The notes under the pieces are model-generated. The model was not told where the DNA came from. It did no database searches and worked only from the letters and a program-made list of their open reading frames with translations. The position numbers and the translations under genes are program-made. DNA of 36,626 nt from Streptomyces longispororuber (GTDB lineage: Bacteria; Actinomycetota; Actinomycetes; Streptomycetales; Streptomycetaceae): NCBI RefSeq assembly GCF_024448165.1, contig NZ_JAMOLN010000098.1, positions 1 through 36,626 on the forward strand. Reading direction: 5' to 3'. Below are positions 1-7,987 of the stretch, in pieces. Every line of letters starts with the position of its first letter. The first letter of the stretch is position 1.

Positions 1-17
1 CCGTGTTTTGAAAGTTG
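1..17 (+). repeat. Left terminal inverted repeat of the IS5-family element
   Basis: CCGTGTTTTGAAAGTTG pairs with the reverse complement of 1314-1330, with two mismatches (GA versus AG at positions 10-11). Partial similarity continues for another ten bases (GCTTC region). The window starts here, so the true end may lie one or two bases further left. Confidence 0.75.
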
Positions 18-53
18 GCTCTGCTTCTCGTTCCGCTTCGTGATGCTCTCGGT

Positions 54-923
54 GTGGGGCGAGGGGATCTTTCTGACGATCAGTGGGCTGCGCTGGAGCC
101 GCTGTTGCCGGTCGCGGTTCTGGGGCGGCCGCCGTTAGGCCGGCGGAAGCTGATCAACGGGATTCGGTGGCGGGTGCGGACCGGTGCTCCGTGGCGGGAT
201 CTGCCGTCGGAATACGGGCCGTGGCAGACGGTCTACGGGCTCTACCGCCGCTGGCAACGTGACGGCATCTGGCCCGAACTGCTGACCCGGCTGCAGGCCC
301 GGGCGGACGCAGCTGGGCTGATCACGTGGGAGGTCAACGTCGACTCCACGATCTGCCGGGCCCATCAGCACGCCGCAGGCGCCCGCCGCGACGGCCAGGC
401 CCAGAACGAACCGCCGGGCGGAACCCGCACCGAGCCCGACGACCACGGCCTGGGCCGCTCCCGGGGAGGCTTCACCACCAAGATCCACCTGGCCTGCGAG
501 CAAGGCCAACGGCCAAGGTCTCTGCTGGTCACCGCAGGTCAACGCGGCGACAGTCCTCAGTTCACAGCCGTCCTGGAAGCCATCCGGGTGCCCCGCACCG
601 GACCGGGCCGTCCCCGTGTCCGCCCGCTGCGCGTGCGGGGCGATAAGGCCTACTCCTCCCGCGCCAACCGGGCCTACCTGCGAAAGCGCGGAATCCGCTG
701 CACGATCCCGGTGCCTGCCGACCAAGCAGCCCACCGCAAACGGCGCGGGAAGGCCGGCGGGCGACCTCCGGCCTTCGACCGCGAGGACTACAAGGCCCGG
801 CACGCGGTCGAGTGCGGGATCGACCGGCTCAAGCGGAACCGCGCGGTCGCCACCCGGTTCGACAAGCTTGCCGTCCGCTTCGAAGCCACCGTCGTGATCG
901 CCGCGATCGGCGAATGGCTGTGA
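54..923 (+). CDS. IS5-family DDE transposase
   Basis: This is the transposase of the surrounding element and catalyses its cut-and-paste movement. The N-terminal DUF4096-like region (GRGDLSDDQWAALEPLLP, then INGIRWRVRTGAPWRDLP) and the RNase H-like DDE core are both present. The catalytic acids are likely the Asp in NVDSTICRAHQHA, the Asp in RGDKAYSS, and the Glu in HAVECGIDRLKRNR, the IS5 C-terminal signature. GTG at 54 gives 289 residues and the usual start (MGRGDL). An in-frame TTG at 15 inside the terminal repeat would give 302 residues. No clear ribosome binding site decides between them. The frame is intact, so the transposase may be functional. Confidence 0.85.
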   Translation: MGRGDLSDDQWAALEPLLPVAVLGRPPLGRRKLINGIRWRVRTGAPWRDLPSEYGPWQTVYGLYRRWQRDGIWPELLTRLQARADAAGLITWEVNVDSTICRAHQHAAGARRDGQAQNEPPGGTRTEPDDHGLGRSRGGFTTKIHLACEQGQRPRSLLVTAGQRGDSPQFTAVLEAIRVPRTGPGRPRVRPLRVRGDKAYSSRANRAYLRKRGIRCTIPVPADQAAHRKRRGKAGGRPPAFDREDYKARHAVECGIDRLKRNRAVATRFDKLAVRFEATVVIAAIGEWL

Positions 924-990
924 CCGGCCTGAGCTGTCGGTTCCTCATGCCATGCTGACCGAGACCCGGGTCGACGACGAGGGGAAGGCA

Positions 991-1323
991 ATGATGGGGG
1001 CTCAGTACTACGGCGCCGACAGCGAGAACGGCGACCGCATCGACGACCCCTCCGAGGACGCGTTGTTCATGCTGATCAGCGACCTCAACGACTCCGACAA
1101 CACCTTCGTCGTCGTCCAGCCCGACGCGGACGACCCCGCCTGGTTCGCCTCCGTGGCCGTCCTGGACGAAGGCGGCTACGAGATCGTCCGCCGTGACACC
1201 ACCCGCAACGAGCACGAGGTCACCACGGCGACCAGCATCAACGACATCGCCCGCGACCTCACCATCTGGTTGGCCGCCCGCGACTCCCCCGGACGGCCAA
1301 CCAAGCAGGCCAGCAACTTCTAA
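991..1323 (+). CDS. IS passenger protein, small acidic, possibly Imm1-like
   Basis: A 110-residue, very acidic protein lies between the transposase and the right inverted repeat. Its stop codon (1321-1323) sits within that repeat, so it belongs to the element. ATG at 991, followed by a second ATG, is preceded by GAGGGGAAGG at good spacing, which favours this start over ATG 952. The core PAWFASVAVLDEGGYEI followed by a His-containing segment loosely recalls Imm1-type immunity proteins of Actinobacteria. This is an impression, not a firm family match. It carries no recognisable DNA-binding or catalytic motif. A role in regulating transposition or protecting the host is inference from position only. 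Confidence 0.65.
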   Translation: MMGAQYYGADSENGDRIDDPSEDALFMLISDLNDSDNTFVVVQPDADDPAWFASVAVLDEGGYEIVRRDTTRNEHEVTTATSINDIARDLTIWLAARDSPGRPTKQASNF

Positions 1324-1330
1324 AACACGG
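1314..1330 (-). repeat. Right terminal inverted repeat of the IS5-family element
   Basis: The reverse complement reads CCGTGTTTTAGAAGTTG and matches 1-17 at 15 of 17 positions. It overlaps the last codons and stop of the passenger gene. The adjoining CTAG at 1332-1335 also contains the stop codon of the leftward amidohydrolase. Confidence 0.78.
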
Positions 1331-1331
1331 C

Positions 1332-2396
1332 CTAGTCGGTGCCGGGCTGCAAGAGTTTGAAGACGAGGCGGGCGGCGGCATGCTGCGCCGCTCGTCGCAC
1401 GCGCCGCACCACCGGGCGGGCGGGCGACGGGAGGGAGGAGGGGCTGGGCGCCATGCGGGGGAAGAGTGGCTCGGCGTTGGCCCGGTTGATGGACCTGAGC
1501 TGGTCCGGCGACGCGAAGGTGTCGAGGCCGGTGGCGAAGTACTGCCCGGCGGGCTTCGGGGCGAAGGGCCAGTCGCTGCCGAACAGCACATGCCCGGGCC
1601 GGGCGAAGGCGAGCAGGGTCGGCAGCGCGGCGGGACTCGACGACAGGGCGGTGTCGAAGTAGAAGGAACGGAAGTCGTCCAGCACGCCCAGCGGGCTGCG
1701 CTGGGTGTCGTTCGCGATGGTCACCGCCATGCGGTGGGAGGAGTAGGGGACGAAGCCGCCCGCGTGGCTGAGGATGAACCGTAGGTTGCGGTAGCGGTGG
1801 ACGATCCCGTTGCGTACGAGCAAGTAGGCGGCGCGCGTGGTGTCGAGCAGGAAGTCGGCGGCGAACGGCGGGATGCCCTCGACCGTCGGGGCGGGCAGCT
1901 CGGCGGGGTGGACGAACACCACGGCGCCACGCTCGTCGAGGGCGCGCCACAGAGGTTCCTGGCCCTCTGCCCCGAGGTAGGTGCCCCGGTTGTTCGCCAG
2001 CAGGGTGACCCCGTCGGCGTGAAGTTCGTCCAGGGCGCGGGCCGCCTCCGCGGTCGCCGCGGCGACGTCGGGAAGCGGCAGCGTCGCGAACGATCCGAAG
2101 CGCCCCGGATGTTGAGCGGTGAGTGACGCCGAGAAGTCGTTGAGGCGCCGCACCAGGGCGGCGGCCTCGCCCGCGTGGTCCACGAATCCTGCGCCCGGTG
2201 TGGAAACGGAGAGCACTGCCGACGTCGTGCCGAGGGTGTCCATGAGCTCCAGAGCCCCTTCGGGGCTCCACTCGGGCAACGCCCTGCCGCCCGCCTCGCC
2301 GATGCCGGCCTTCGCCAGCAGATCCCGGTAGAAGGGCGGGATGAGGTGCTGATGGACGTCGATCCGGCCTGACCGGCCGGTGGAGGCGGTGTTCAT
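1332..2396 (-). CDS. Amidohydrolase_2 family (ACMSD-like) hydrolase or decarboxylase
   Basis: A TIM-barrel metal enzyme of 354 residues, related to 2-amino-3-carboxymuconate-semialdehyde decarboxylase and aromatic-acid decarboxylases. Visible metal and catalytic residues are HQH at 15-17, His163 (VFVHP), His211 (ILSHAGG) and Asp275 (LFGSDWP). ATG at 2396 has GGGAGAG just upstream and the N-terminus fits the family (RIDVHQHLIPPF). In this cassette it probably decarboxylates or hydrolyses an aromatic acid or ring-cleavage product; the substrate is unknown. The catalytic domain normally ends near NAEPLFPRMA (about residue 316). The last 40 residues are basic and unusual. The stop codon coincides with the IS target site, so the C-terminus may have been altered by the insertion. 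Confidence 0.85.
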   Translation of the reverse strand: MNTASTGRSGRIDVHQHLIPPFYRDLLAKAGIGEAGGRALPEWSPEGALELMDTLGTTSAVLSVSTPGAGFVDHAGEAAALVRRLNDFSASLTAQHPGRFGSFATLPLPDVAAATAEAARALDELHADGVTLLANNRGTYLGAEGQEPLWRALDERGAVVFVHPAELPAPTVEGIPPFAADFLLDTTRAAYLLVRNGIVHRYRNLRFILSHAGGFVPYSSHRMAVTIANDTQRSPLGVLDDFRSFYFDTALSSSPAALPTLLAFARPGHVLFGSDWPFAPKPAGQYFATGLDTFASPDQLRSINRANAEPLFPRMAPSPSSLPSPARPVVRRVRRAAQHAAARLVFKLLQPGTD

Positions 2397-2433
2397 GCGA
2401 CTCTCCCGAAGCTGAGGGGCGTTCGGCCTTAAC

Positions 2434-2465
2434 GTAGCAGTCACTCCAATTGGTGTAACCACTAC
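2434..2465. promoter_or_regulatory. TetR operator upstream of the amidohydrolase
   Basis: A 32-bp imperfect palindrome centred on CCAATTGG. The left half reads GTAGCAGTCACTCCAATT. Outer arms GTAG/CTAC pair exactly and most inner positions pair. The same left half occurs in the 3198-3229 site with identical spacing. It lies 38 bp before the amidohydrolase start and downstream of tetR, implying a separate regulated promoter for that gene. Confidence 0.8.
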
Positions 2466-2502
2466 AGGAAGCGTCGGCGAAGGGGATCGCTGCCGTCCTG
2501 GC

Positions 2503-3135
2503 TCAGCGCACCTTGCGGGCCGCCATGTCCTCGGCCGCGTCGAACAACAGGCGTGCGTGCAGTTCGAACATGGCCACCAGGTCGAGGCCGCCTCCGAGGA
2601 TCTCGCGCTGCACGAACAGGCCGTCCGCCCCCGCGACCGCGTAGGTGGCGAGCGCCTGTACCTCATCCGCGTCCAGCTCGGGCTTGAGTTCCTGGATCAC
2701 CTCGATGACCTTGGTCCGTGCGGTTTCACGGACCTGGAGAAAGACGGTCCGGCCGCGCGGTTCGGCCGGGCGGCGCTCCAGGGCGAGCATCAGGCCGAGC
2801 CGGAGGAAGTCGGGTGCCTCGATGAGGGACTTGGCGATGCCTGCCGCCATGGCGGTCACCCGCTCGCGCGGGCTCCCGGCCTCCTCGCCAGGGAGTTGGA
2901 CGGCGAGGAGCCAGGCTTCGAAGCTGCGCTCGATGACCGCCGCGATCAGGTCGTCCTTGTCCTTGAAGTGCCAGTAGATCGAGCTGGCGGGAAGCCCGCA
3001 CTTGGAGCTGACCGCCGCGATGGATGTGCCCTCGTAGCCGCGCTCGCCGGCGATCTCCACGGCGGCGTCGAGGATGCGCTGGCGTGACTCCACGCCGTTC
3101 GCCCGCTTCCTGCGGGGCTCCTGCTGCCTGGTCAT
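2503..3135 (-). CDS. TetR/AcrR-family transcriptional regulator
   Basis: A 210-residue regulator with an N-terminal helix-turn-helix (about residues 17-62; core SIAAVSSKCGLPASSIYWHF) and an alpha-helical ligand-binding C-terminal domain. Family members are usually repressors released by a small molecule, here plausibly the aromatic substrate or a ring-cleavage intermediate of the adjacent enzymes. It lies between the amidohydrolase (same strand, downstream) and the divergent hydroxylase operon. The two 32-bp palindromes at 2434-2465 and 3198-3229 flank it and are its likely operators. The second lies in its own promoter region, so autoregulation is expected. Confidence 0.92.
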   Translation of the reverse strand: MTRQQEPRRKRANGVESRQRILDAAVEIAGERGYEGTSIAAVSSKCGLPASSIYWHFKDKDDLIAAVIERSFEAWLLAVQLPGEEAGSPRERVTAMAAGIAKSLIEAPDFLRLGLMLALERRPAEPRGRTVFLQVRETARTKVIEVIQELKPELDADEVQALATYAVAGADGLFVQREILGGGLDLVAMFELHARLLFDAAEDMAARKVR

Positions 3136-3197
3136 CGCGTCCGCCTCTCCTGCCTGCCCTGCGCCGGCCCTTGACCGTACCGCCTCACCCTCTTACT

Positions 3198-3229
3198 GTA
3201 GCAGTCACTCCAATTAGAACGACCGCTAC
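3198..3229. promoter_or_regulatory. TetR operator in the tetR/hydroxylase divergent promoter
   Basis: This second copy of the 32-bp element shares its left half, GTAGCAGTCACTCCAATT, with 2434-2465. The right half is degenerate but keeps the outer CGCTAC arm. An extra T/A pair extends the symmetry to 34 bp. It sits between the divergent starts of tetR (3135) and the hydroxylase (3289), where one bound dimer could control both. Confidence 0.8.
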
Positions 3230-3288
3230 AGCAAGGCCGTGGGGATGCGTCCCTGGCGGGCTTGCGGAACGACGAGCGAGGTGGGCCA

Positions 3289-4893
3289 GTGAGCCGGATC
3301 AGCGCCGGCGCGGCGGAGGACACGAACCCGTGCGCCTACGACGTCGCGATCATCGGGTACGGACCGACAGGAGAGACCGCGGCCAATCTGCTGGGCGCCC
3401 TCGGCCTGAAGGTCGTCGTGGTCGAGCGCGACGCCGAGGTCTACTCCCGCGCCCGGGCCATTTCCACCGACGAGGAAGTGCTGCGGATCTGGCAGCGCGT
3501 GGGCCTCGCGGAACGGCTGAAGCAAGACATGCTCACGGAAGGCCGCCCCGTGGACTTCGTCGACGCCGGCAACCGGGCGTTCCTCACCGCCCAGCCGCCC
3601 CGGCGCGGGCACGGCCACCCACCGCAGTCGTTCATCTACCAGCCGGCCCTCGAGCAGGTCCTGCGCGAAGGCGTCGACCGCTTTCCCAACGTCGACGTGC
3701 TGTTGCGGCACGAGTGCCTGCGCGTGCGCCAGGACGACGGCGGCGTGGAGCTGACCGTGGCGGGCGTCGACGACGATTCGGTGCGCCGGCTGCGCGCCGC
3801 GTATGTGATCGCGGCCGACGGCGGATCAAGCCTCACCCGGGCCCAGCTGAACATCGGGTACGAGGGCCGGACGTACGAGGACCGCTGGGTCGTCATCGAC
3901 ACCAAGATGCTCAAGCCCTGGCCGGGGCACGACCGGTTGCGCTTCCGGTGCGACCCTGCTCGCCCCGCGGTCGACTGCCCGACCCCGCTCGGCCACCACC
4001 GCTGGGAGTTCCCGGTCCTGCCCGGCGACGACGAGAAACACCTCACCACCAACGACGCCGTGTACGACCTGGTCGCCCGCTACGGGATCGGCCGTGACCA
4101 GGTGGACGTCCTGCGGGCCACCATCTACAGCCACCACGTCCGCTTCGCCTCCCGCTTCCGGGTAGGCCGCGTCTTCCTCGCCGGTGACGCCGCGCACGCG
4201 ATGCCGCCCTGGATCGGTCAGGGCATGGCGGCCGGCGTACGGGACGTGGCCAACCTGTGCTGGAAGCTGGACGCGGTACTCCGCAGCGAACTGCCCCACA
4301 GTGTCCTCGATACCTACGAATCCGAACGCAAGCCGCACGTCAAGGAGGTCACCAGACGGGCGGTCTTCGTCGGCCGCGTGATCACCGAACGCCGGGCGGC
4401 GGTCGCTCGGTTCCGTGACCACGCGGTGCGGGCTCTCAACCGGATACCGGGCCTGGGCGACCGGCTGCAGGACTCCAAGTGGATCCCCGTGGCCCGCTAC
4501 GAAGCCGGCCTCCAGTCCAACCCGCGCACCAAGGCCACCGGCCACCAGCTCCCCCAGCCGTGGGTCACCGCACCGGACGGCACCCGCACGCGTCTGGACG
4601 ACGCACTCGCCGGCCGTTGGCTGCTGCTGCACGCCCGCACGGCCACGCCGCAACCCGCCTGGGACCGCATCGGCGTGCCCTCCCTGACCGTCACCCCGGC
4701 CGGCAGTCGCCCGGCCGAGGGCACCCTCGTCGACACCGACGGCGTCCTGCTGACCTGGATGCGCGAACACCGCGCCACCACGCTCGCGCTGCGTCCCGAC
4801 GCCTACGTCTACGCCGCCACAGCGAACGGCCCGCTCGCGCCACCGCCCCACGGCTTCGCCCCCGCCCAGATGCCCGCCGCCACTGCCTTGTGA
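3289..4893 (+). CDS. FAD-dependent aromatic hydroxylase (MhpA-like)
   Basis: A class A flavoprotein monooxygenase of 534 residues that uses NAD(P)H and oxygen to hydroxylate a phenolic ring. It has the FAD dinucleotide motif GYGPTG at 23-28, the DG motif near 177 (IAADGGS), and the second FAD motif GRVFLAGDAAHAMPP near 293-307. A thioredoxin-like C-terminal domain follows, as in 3-(3-hydroxyphenyl)propionate hydroxylases. GTG at 3289 is preferred over TTG 3262 because AGGTGG precedes it. It is first in an operon with a C-C hydrolase (13-bp gap) and an extradiol dioxygenase, so its product is probably a catechol cleaved by the latter. MhpA-type activity is a family inference; the substrate may differ. 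Confidence 0.9.
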   Translation: MSRISAGAAEDTNPCAYDVAIIGYGPTGETAANLLGALGLKVVVVERDAEVYSRARAISTDEEVLRIWQRVGLAERLKQDMLTEGRPVDFVDAGNRAFLTAQPPRRGHGHPPQSFIYQPALEQVLREGVDRFPNVDVLLRHECLRVRQDDGGVELTVAGVDDDSVRRLRAAYVIAADGGSSLTRAQLNIGYEGRTYEDRWVVIDTKMLKPWPGHDRLRFRCDPARPAVDCPTPLGHHRWEFPVLPGDDEKHLTTNDAVYDLVARYGIGRDQVDVLRATIYSHHVRFASRFRVGRVFLAGDAAHAMPPWIGQGMAAGVRDVANLCWKLDAVLRSELPHSVLDTYESERKPHVKEVTRRAVFVGRVITERRAAVARFRDHAVRALNRIPGLGDRLQDSKWIPVARYEAGLQSNPRTKATGHQLPQPWVTAPDGTRTRLDDALAGRWLLLHARTATPQPAWDRIGVPSLTVTPAGSRPAEGTLVDTDGVLLTWMREHRATTLALRPDAYVYAATANGPLAPPPHGFAPAQMPAATAL

Positions 4894-4906
4894 GGACACC
4901 GACCCC

Positions 4907-5779
4907 ATGACGACCACCACTGACCTGCCCGATCTGCAGGAGACGACGTACGACATCGGCGGCAGGAAGATCTTCGCCGCCGAAACCGGAGAAGGTCCGG
5001 CCGTGCTGCTCCTGCACGGTGGCGGCCCCGGCGCCTCCGGCGTCTCCAACTATCACCGCAACATCGCCGCGTTGGCCCAGCAGTACCGGGTCATCGTGCC
5101 CGACCTGCCCGGCTACGGCCGCAGCACCAAGGGCATCGACCGCGCCGACCCCTTCGGATTCCTCGCGGACGGCATCCGCGGCCTGCTCGACCAACTCGGC
5201 CTCGAAAAAGCCCACTTGGTGGGCAACTCCTACGGCGGGTCGGCCGCGCTCCGCCTGGCGCTCGACACCCCCGACCGGGTCGACCGCATGCTCCTCATGG
5301 GCCCCGGCGGCATCGGCACCACCCGCTCCCTGCCCACCCCAGGCCTGAACAGCCTGCTGAACTACTACACCGGGGACGGGCCGTCCCGGCTCAAGCTGGA
5401 GAAGTTCATCCGCAACTACCTCGTCTTCAACGCCGCCGACGTGCCGACCGCCGCCATCGACGAGCGGTACGAGGCGAGCATCGACCCGGAAGTGGTGGCA
5501 TCTCCCCCACTGCGCCGCCCCTCCGGACCGAACGCGCTGCGCACACTGATCAAGATGGACTTCACCCGGGACCGCCGCCTGGCCCGGCTTCCCGTGCCCA
5601 CCCTCGTGCTGTGGGGCGCCAAGGACAAGGTCAACCGGCCGTCCGGGGGCCGCATGCTCGCCGAGCGCATGCCCGACTGCGACCTCTACGTGGTGGCCAA
5701 CACCGGCCACTGGGTCCAGTTCGAACGCGCGGAGCTGTTCAACCGCGTGTGCGCCGACTTCCTGGCAGACCGCCGATGA
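4907..5779 (+). CDS. Alpha/beta hydrolase, meta-cleavage product C-C hydrolase
   Basis: A 290-residue enzyme of the MhpC/BphD/HsaD group, which hydrolyses the carbon-carbon bond of ring-opened 2-hydroxy-6-oxo-dienoates to give a hydroxypentadienoate and an acid. The catalytic triad can be read directly: Ser108 in the nucleophile elbow GNSYGG, Asp240 in LWGAKDKV, and His268 in NTGHWVQFE. The oxyanion loop HGGGPGASG at 37-45 is characteristic of this subfamily. It lies directly downstream of the hydroxylase and overlaps the dioxygenase start by four bases (ATGA), so the three proteins are co-translated. Confidence 0.92.
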   Translation: MTTTTDLPDLQETTYDIGGRKIFAAETGEGPAVLLLHGGGPGASGVSNYHRNIAALAQQYRVIVPDLPGYGRSTKGIDRADPFGFLADGIRGLLDQLGLEKAHLVGNSYGGSAALRLALDTPDRVDRMLLMGPGGIGTTRSLPTPGLNSLLNYYTGDGPSRLKLEKFIRNYLVFNAADVPTAAIDERYEASIDPEVVASPPLRRPSGPNALRTLIKMDFTRDRRLARLPVPTLVLWGAKDKVNRPSGGRMLAERMPDCDLYVVANTGHWVQFERAELFNRVCADFLADRR

Positions 5780-6792
5780 CTGCCGATGCCACCGCTCCCT
5801 CCGTCTTCGGCGCCGTTCACCTCGGCTACGTCGTCATCGAGACCAACCGCTTCGCCGACTGGCGCCGCTTCGGCACCGACGCCATCGGCATGCACCACGA
5901 CGACCTCTCCAGCGACCTGATGCGCTTCCGCCTCGACGACCAGGAATGCCGCTTCATTCTGCGCAAGGGCCCCGCCGAGGACGTGGTCGCCCTCGGCTGG
6001 CACATCGACGACCACACCTCCTTCGAGCACATCGAGGCCCGCATCCGCGCCCACGGCGTTCCCGTCACCCGCGGCTCGCAGGAGCAGGCGGCCCTGCGCG
6101 GCGTCGAACGCCTGCTGCGATTCCCCGGCCCCAAGGGCATCACGCAGGAGATCTACACGACTCCCGTCCGGGCGGAACAGCCGCTGCGGATGCTCGCCTC
6201 GGGGTTCGTCACCGGCGACTCCGGCATGGGCCACGTCGCCCTCACCTCGACCAAACCCGCCCAGATCCGCGGCTACTTCAACACCGTCTTCGACGCCCGG
6301 CTGACCGACTACATCGACGAGACCATCAGCGGCGCCAAGCTCAAGATCCGGTTCCTGCGGGTCAACGAACGTCACCACTCCATCGCGGTGGCCGCCGTCT
6401 GCGGCCTGCCCATCGACCCGATCCGCACCCGGGTGCAGCACCTCAACATCCAGGCCGCGAGCCTCGACGACGTCGCCCAGAGCTACCAGCGCGTGCACGA
6501 ACTCGGCTTCGACATGGCCCTGTCCGTCGGCCAGCACACCAACGACAAGGAACTGTCCTACTACGCGCGCACACCCTCGGGCTTCGAATGGGAGGTGGGC
6601 TGGAACCCGATCGTCATCGACGAGAACACCTGGGAGCCCACCACACACCAGGGCATCAGCATCTGGGGTCACCTCCCAGTCGGTCAGACCATCGTCGACA
6701 AACTCGGCCAGTTCCGCGCCGGTGCCCGCTCTCTGGCCCGCACCGAGGACACCGTCGCCGCACTGAGCGGCGACGGCGTACCCGACGCCTGA
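5776..6792 (+). CDS. Extradiol ring-cleavage dioxygenase (BphC/HsaC-like, VOC fold)
   Basis: A type I two-domain extradiol dioxygenase of 338 residues that inserts oxygen next to the diol of a catechol. The Fe(II) ligands are His153 (GMGHVAL), His222 (VQHLNIQ) and Glu273 (FEWEVGW). His200/His201 (NERHHSIAV) and Tyr263 are in the expected active-site positions. ATG at 5776 overlaps the hydrolase stop, which sets the start. The first repeat (residues 10-130) lacks ligands, as usual. Size and motifs resemble 2,3-dihydroxybiphenyl and steroid catechol dioxygenases more than single-ring catechol 2,3-dioxygenases. This suggests a substituted or bicyclic substrate, but that remains inference. Confidence 0.92.
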   Translation: MTADATAPSVFGAVHLGYVVIETNRFADWRRFGTDAIGMHHDDLSSDLMRFRLDDQECRFILRKGPAEDVVALGWHIDDHTSFEHIEARIRAHGVPVTRGSQEQAALRGVERLLRFPGPKGITQEIYTTPVRAEQPLRMLASGFVTGDSGMGHVALTSTKPAQIRGYFNTVFDARLTDYIDETISGAKLKIRFLRVNERHHSIAVAAVCGLPIDPIRTRVQHLNIQAASLDDVAQSYQRVHELGFDMALSVGQHTNDKELSYYARTPSGFEWEVGWNPIVIDENTWEPTTHQGISIWGHLPVGQTIVDKLGQFRAGARSLARTEDTVAALSGDGVPDA

Positions 6793-6833
6793 CATCGCGC
6801 TGGTCCGGGCCCGGCGGGTCTGTCCTAAAGTTG

Positions 6834-6858
6834 GGTCTTCCAAGATTTTCGTAGGTGT
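6834..6858 (+). repeat. Probable left end of a degraded ISL3-family element
   Basis: GGGTCTTCCAAGATTTTCGT begins just before the ISL3-type reading frame and has the usual ISL3 terminal layout (GG-TCTTC then an A/T-rich stretch). No matching right end was found downstream, in line with the transposase being truncated. Confidence 0.4.
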
Positions 6859-7677
6859 TGATCGTTCTGTCGATGCGGCCTGGAGGGCGGGCTGCTGCTG
6901 TCAGGCTGGTGGTGTGTGCTGTCGAGGTTGATGAACTGCTGCCGCGGCTGGCCGGGGTGTCGGTGGTGCGGGTGGACTGCGGTCCGGGGTTGGCGCGTAT
7001 CGTCGCGGTGACCAGGGACGATGTGTCCCGGAGGTGTCCGGGCTGCGGGCAGTGGTCGAACGGGACGCATTCGCGGTACGGCCGCCGTGTGGCGGACGAG
7101 GCGGTGGGCGGTCGTCCCGTGGTGATCGCGTTGTCGGTGCGCCGGTCGTACTGCGAGAACCTGGCCCTGTGCGCGGGTTGCCTTCGTCGAGCAGGTTGGC
7201 CAGCTCACCGAGCGCTACCAGCGGCGCACCCCGGCTCTGCGCCGGGGTGATCGAGGCGGTCGGGGGGCGCTGGCCGGCTCGGCGGGCGCCCGGTTGCTGG
7301 TGATCTTGCATCAGGTGCTGTCGGGGGCCGCGGTGCCGAGTTGCCTGATGCGCATCGCGCTGCCGGCACCCGTGGCGCCCCCGGTGCTGGGGATCGATGA
7401 GTTCGCCCTGCTGAAGGGCCATCGGTACGCCGTCATCCTGACGAACGCGGACACCGGGGAGCGGATCGAGGTGCTGCCCGATCGCAGGGCCCCGGCGGTG
7501 AGCGCCTGGCTGCGCCGGCACCCGGGGATCCGGGTCGTCTGCCGGGACGGCTCCGGCTCCTTCGCCCAGGCCGTCCTGGACGCCGACCCGACGATTGTGC
7601 AGGTCATAGACCGCTGGCACCTGTGGCACGGCATCGTCGAGGGCGGGTTCGCAGCCCTCACCAAATCGTTCGAGTAA
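6855..7677 (+). pseudogene. Frameshifted, 3'-truncated ISL3-family transposase
   Basis: Two reading frames together encode an ISL3 transposase. The first (from 6855) contains the N-terminal zinc-finger region (RRCPGCGQWSNGTHSRYGRR). The second, open from about 7183 to the stop at 7677, has FVEQVGQLTERYQRRTP, the DDE block LGIDEFALLKGHRYAV and the IDRWHLWH motif. Continuity would be restored by one extra C near 7165 and a compensating G gain and loss between about 7246 and 7271, all in homopolymer runs. The protein stops soon after WHLWH, so the catalytic Glu region is gone. It lies just after the catabolic operon and is not expected to be active. Confidence 0.82.
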
Positions 7678-7987
7678 CGGCCTACCCGATCGGTCGGGAC
7701 GACTGTGCCCGCTCCCAGGACTCGCCGAGACCGCAGACCACGAGCAGATTCCCTGCCTCGGCTCCTCTGCGAACCGCCCCTGACCAAGTGCGACGACCTG
7801 GACCAGCGCTACTCGGAACGACAGATCAACACGACTGGCGCCGTTGGTGAGATGAGAACTATTGATGCCGGCTTCGCACAACAGATGTTGATCAAACACG
7901 TCGAGAATGTTGCCGGATTCCAGGAACCGCTGGTCGGCCTGTCAGGGTGCACCGTGGCCAGACGAGCGGGACGGATATCGTCCTGGC
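7678..7987. other. Gap after the ISL3 remnant, nothing recognised
   Basis: About 310 bp with no credible gene. It may hold more of the decayed element, but no terminal repeat matching 6834-6858 was found. Open frames across it have no family resemblance and no ribosome binding sites. Confidence 0.5.

Larger units (their letters stand above)
1..1332 (+). mobile_element. IS5-family insertion sequence with a passenger gene
   Basis: The element runs from the left window edge to about 1332. Its ends match as an inverted repeat: CCGTGTTTTGAAAGTTG at 1-17 and the reverse complement of 1314-1330 agree at 15 of 17 positions. Between the ends lie an IS5-type transposase and a second gene in the same direction, so this is an IS with cargo. 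The right end abuts a CTAG (1332-1335), fitting the YTAR-type target of several IS5 subgroups. The left flank, and so the target duplication, lies outside the window and cannot be checked. One or two outermost left bases may be missing. Confidence 0.8.

Noticed and set aside
829..2271. Long minus-strand frame of 480 residues over the IS and amidohydrolase
   Set aside because: It spans the IS border, is Arg/Pro-rich, and is the shadow of two well-supported genes.
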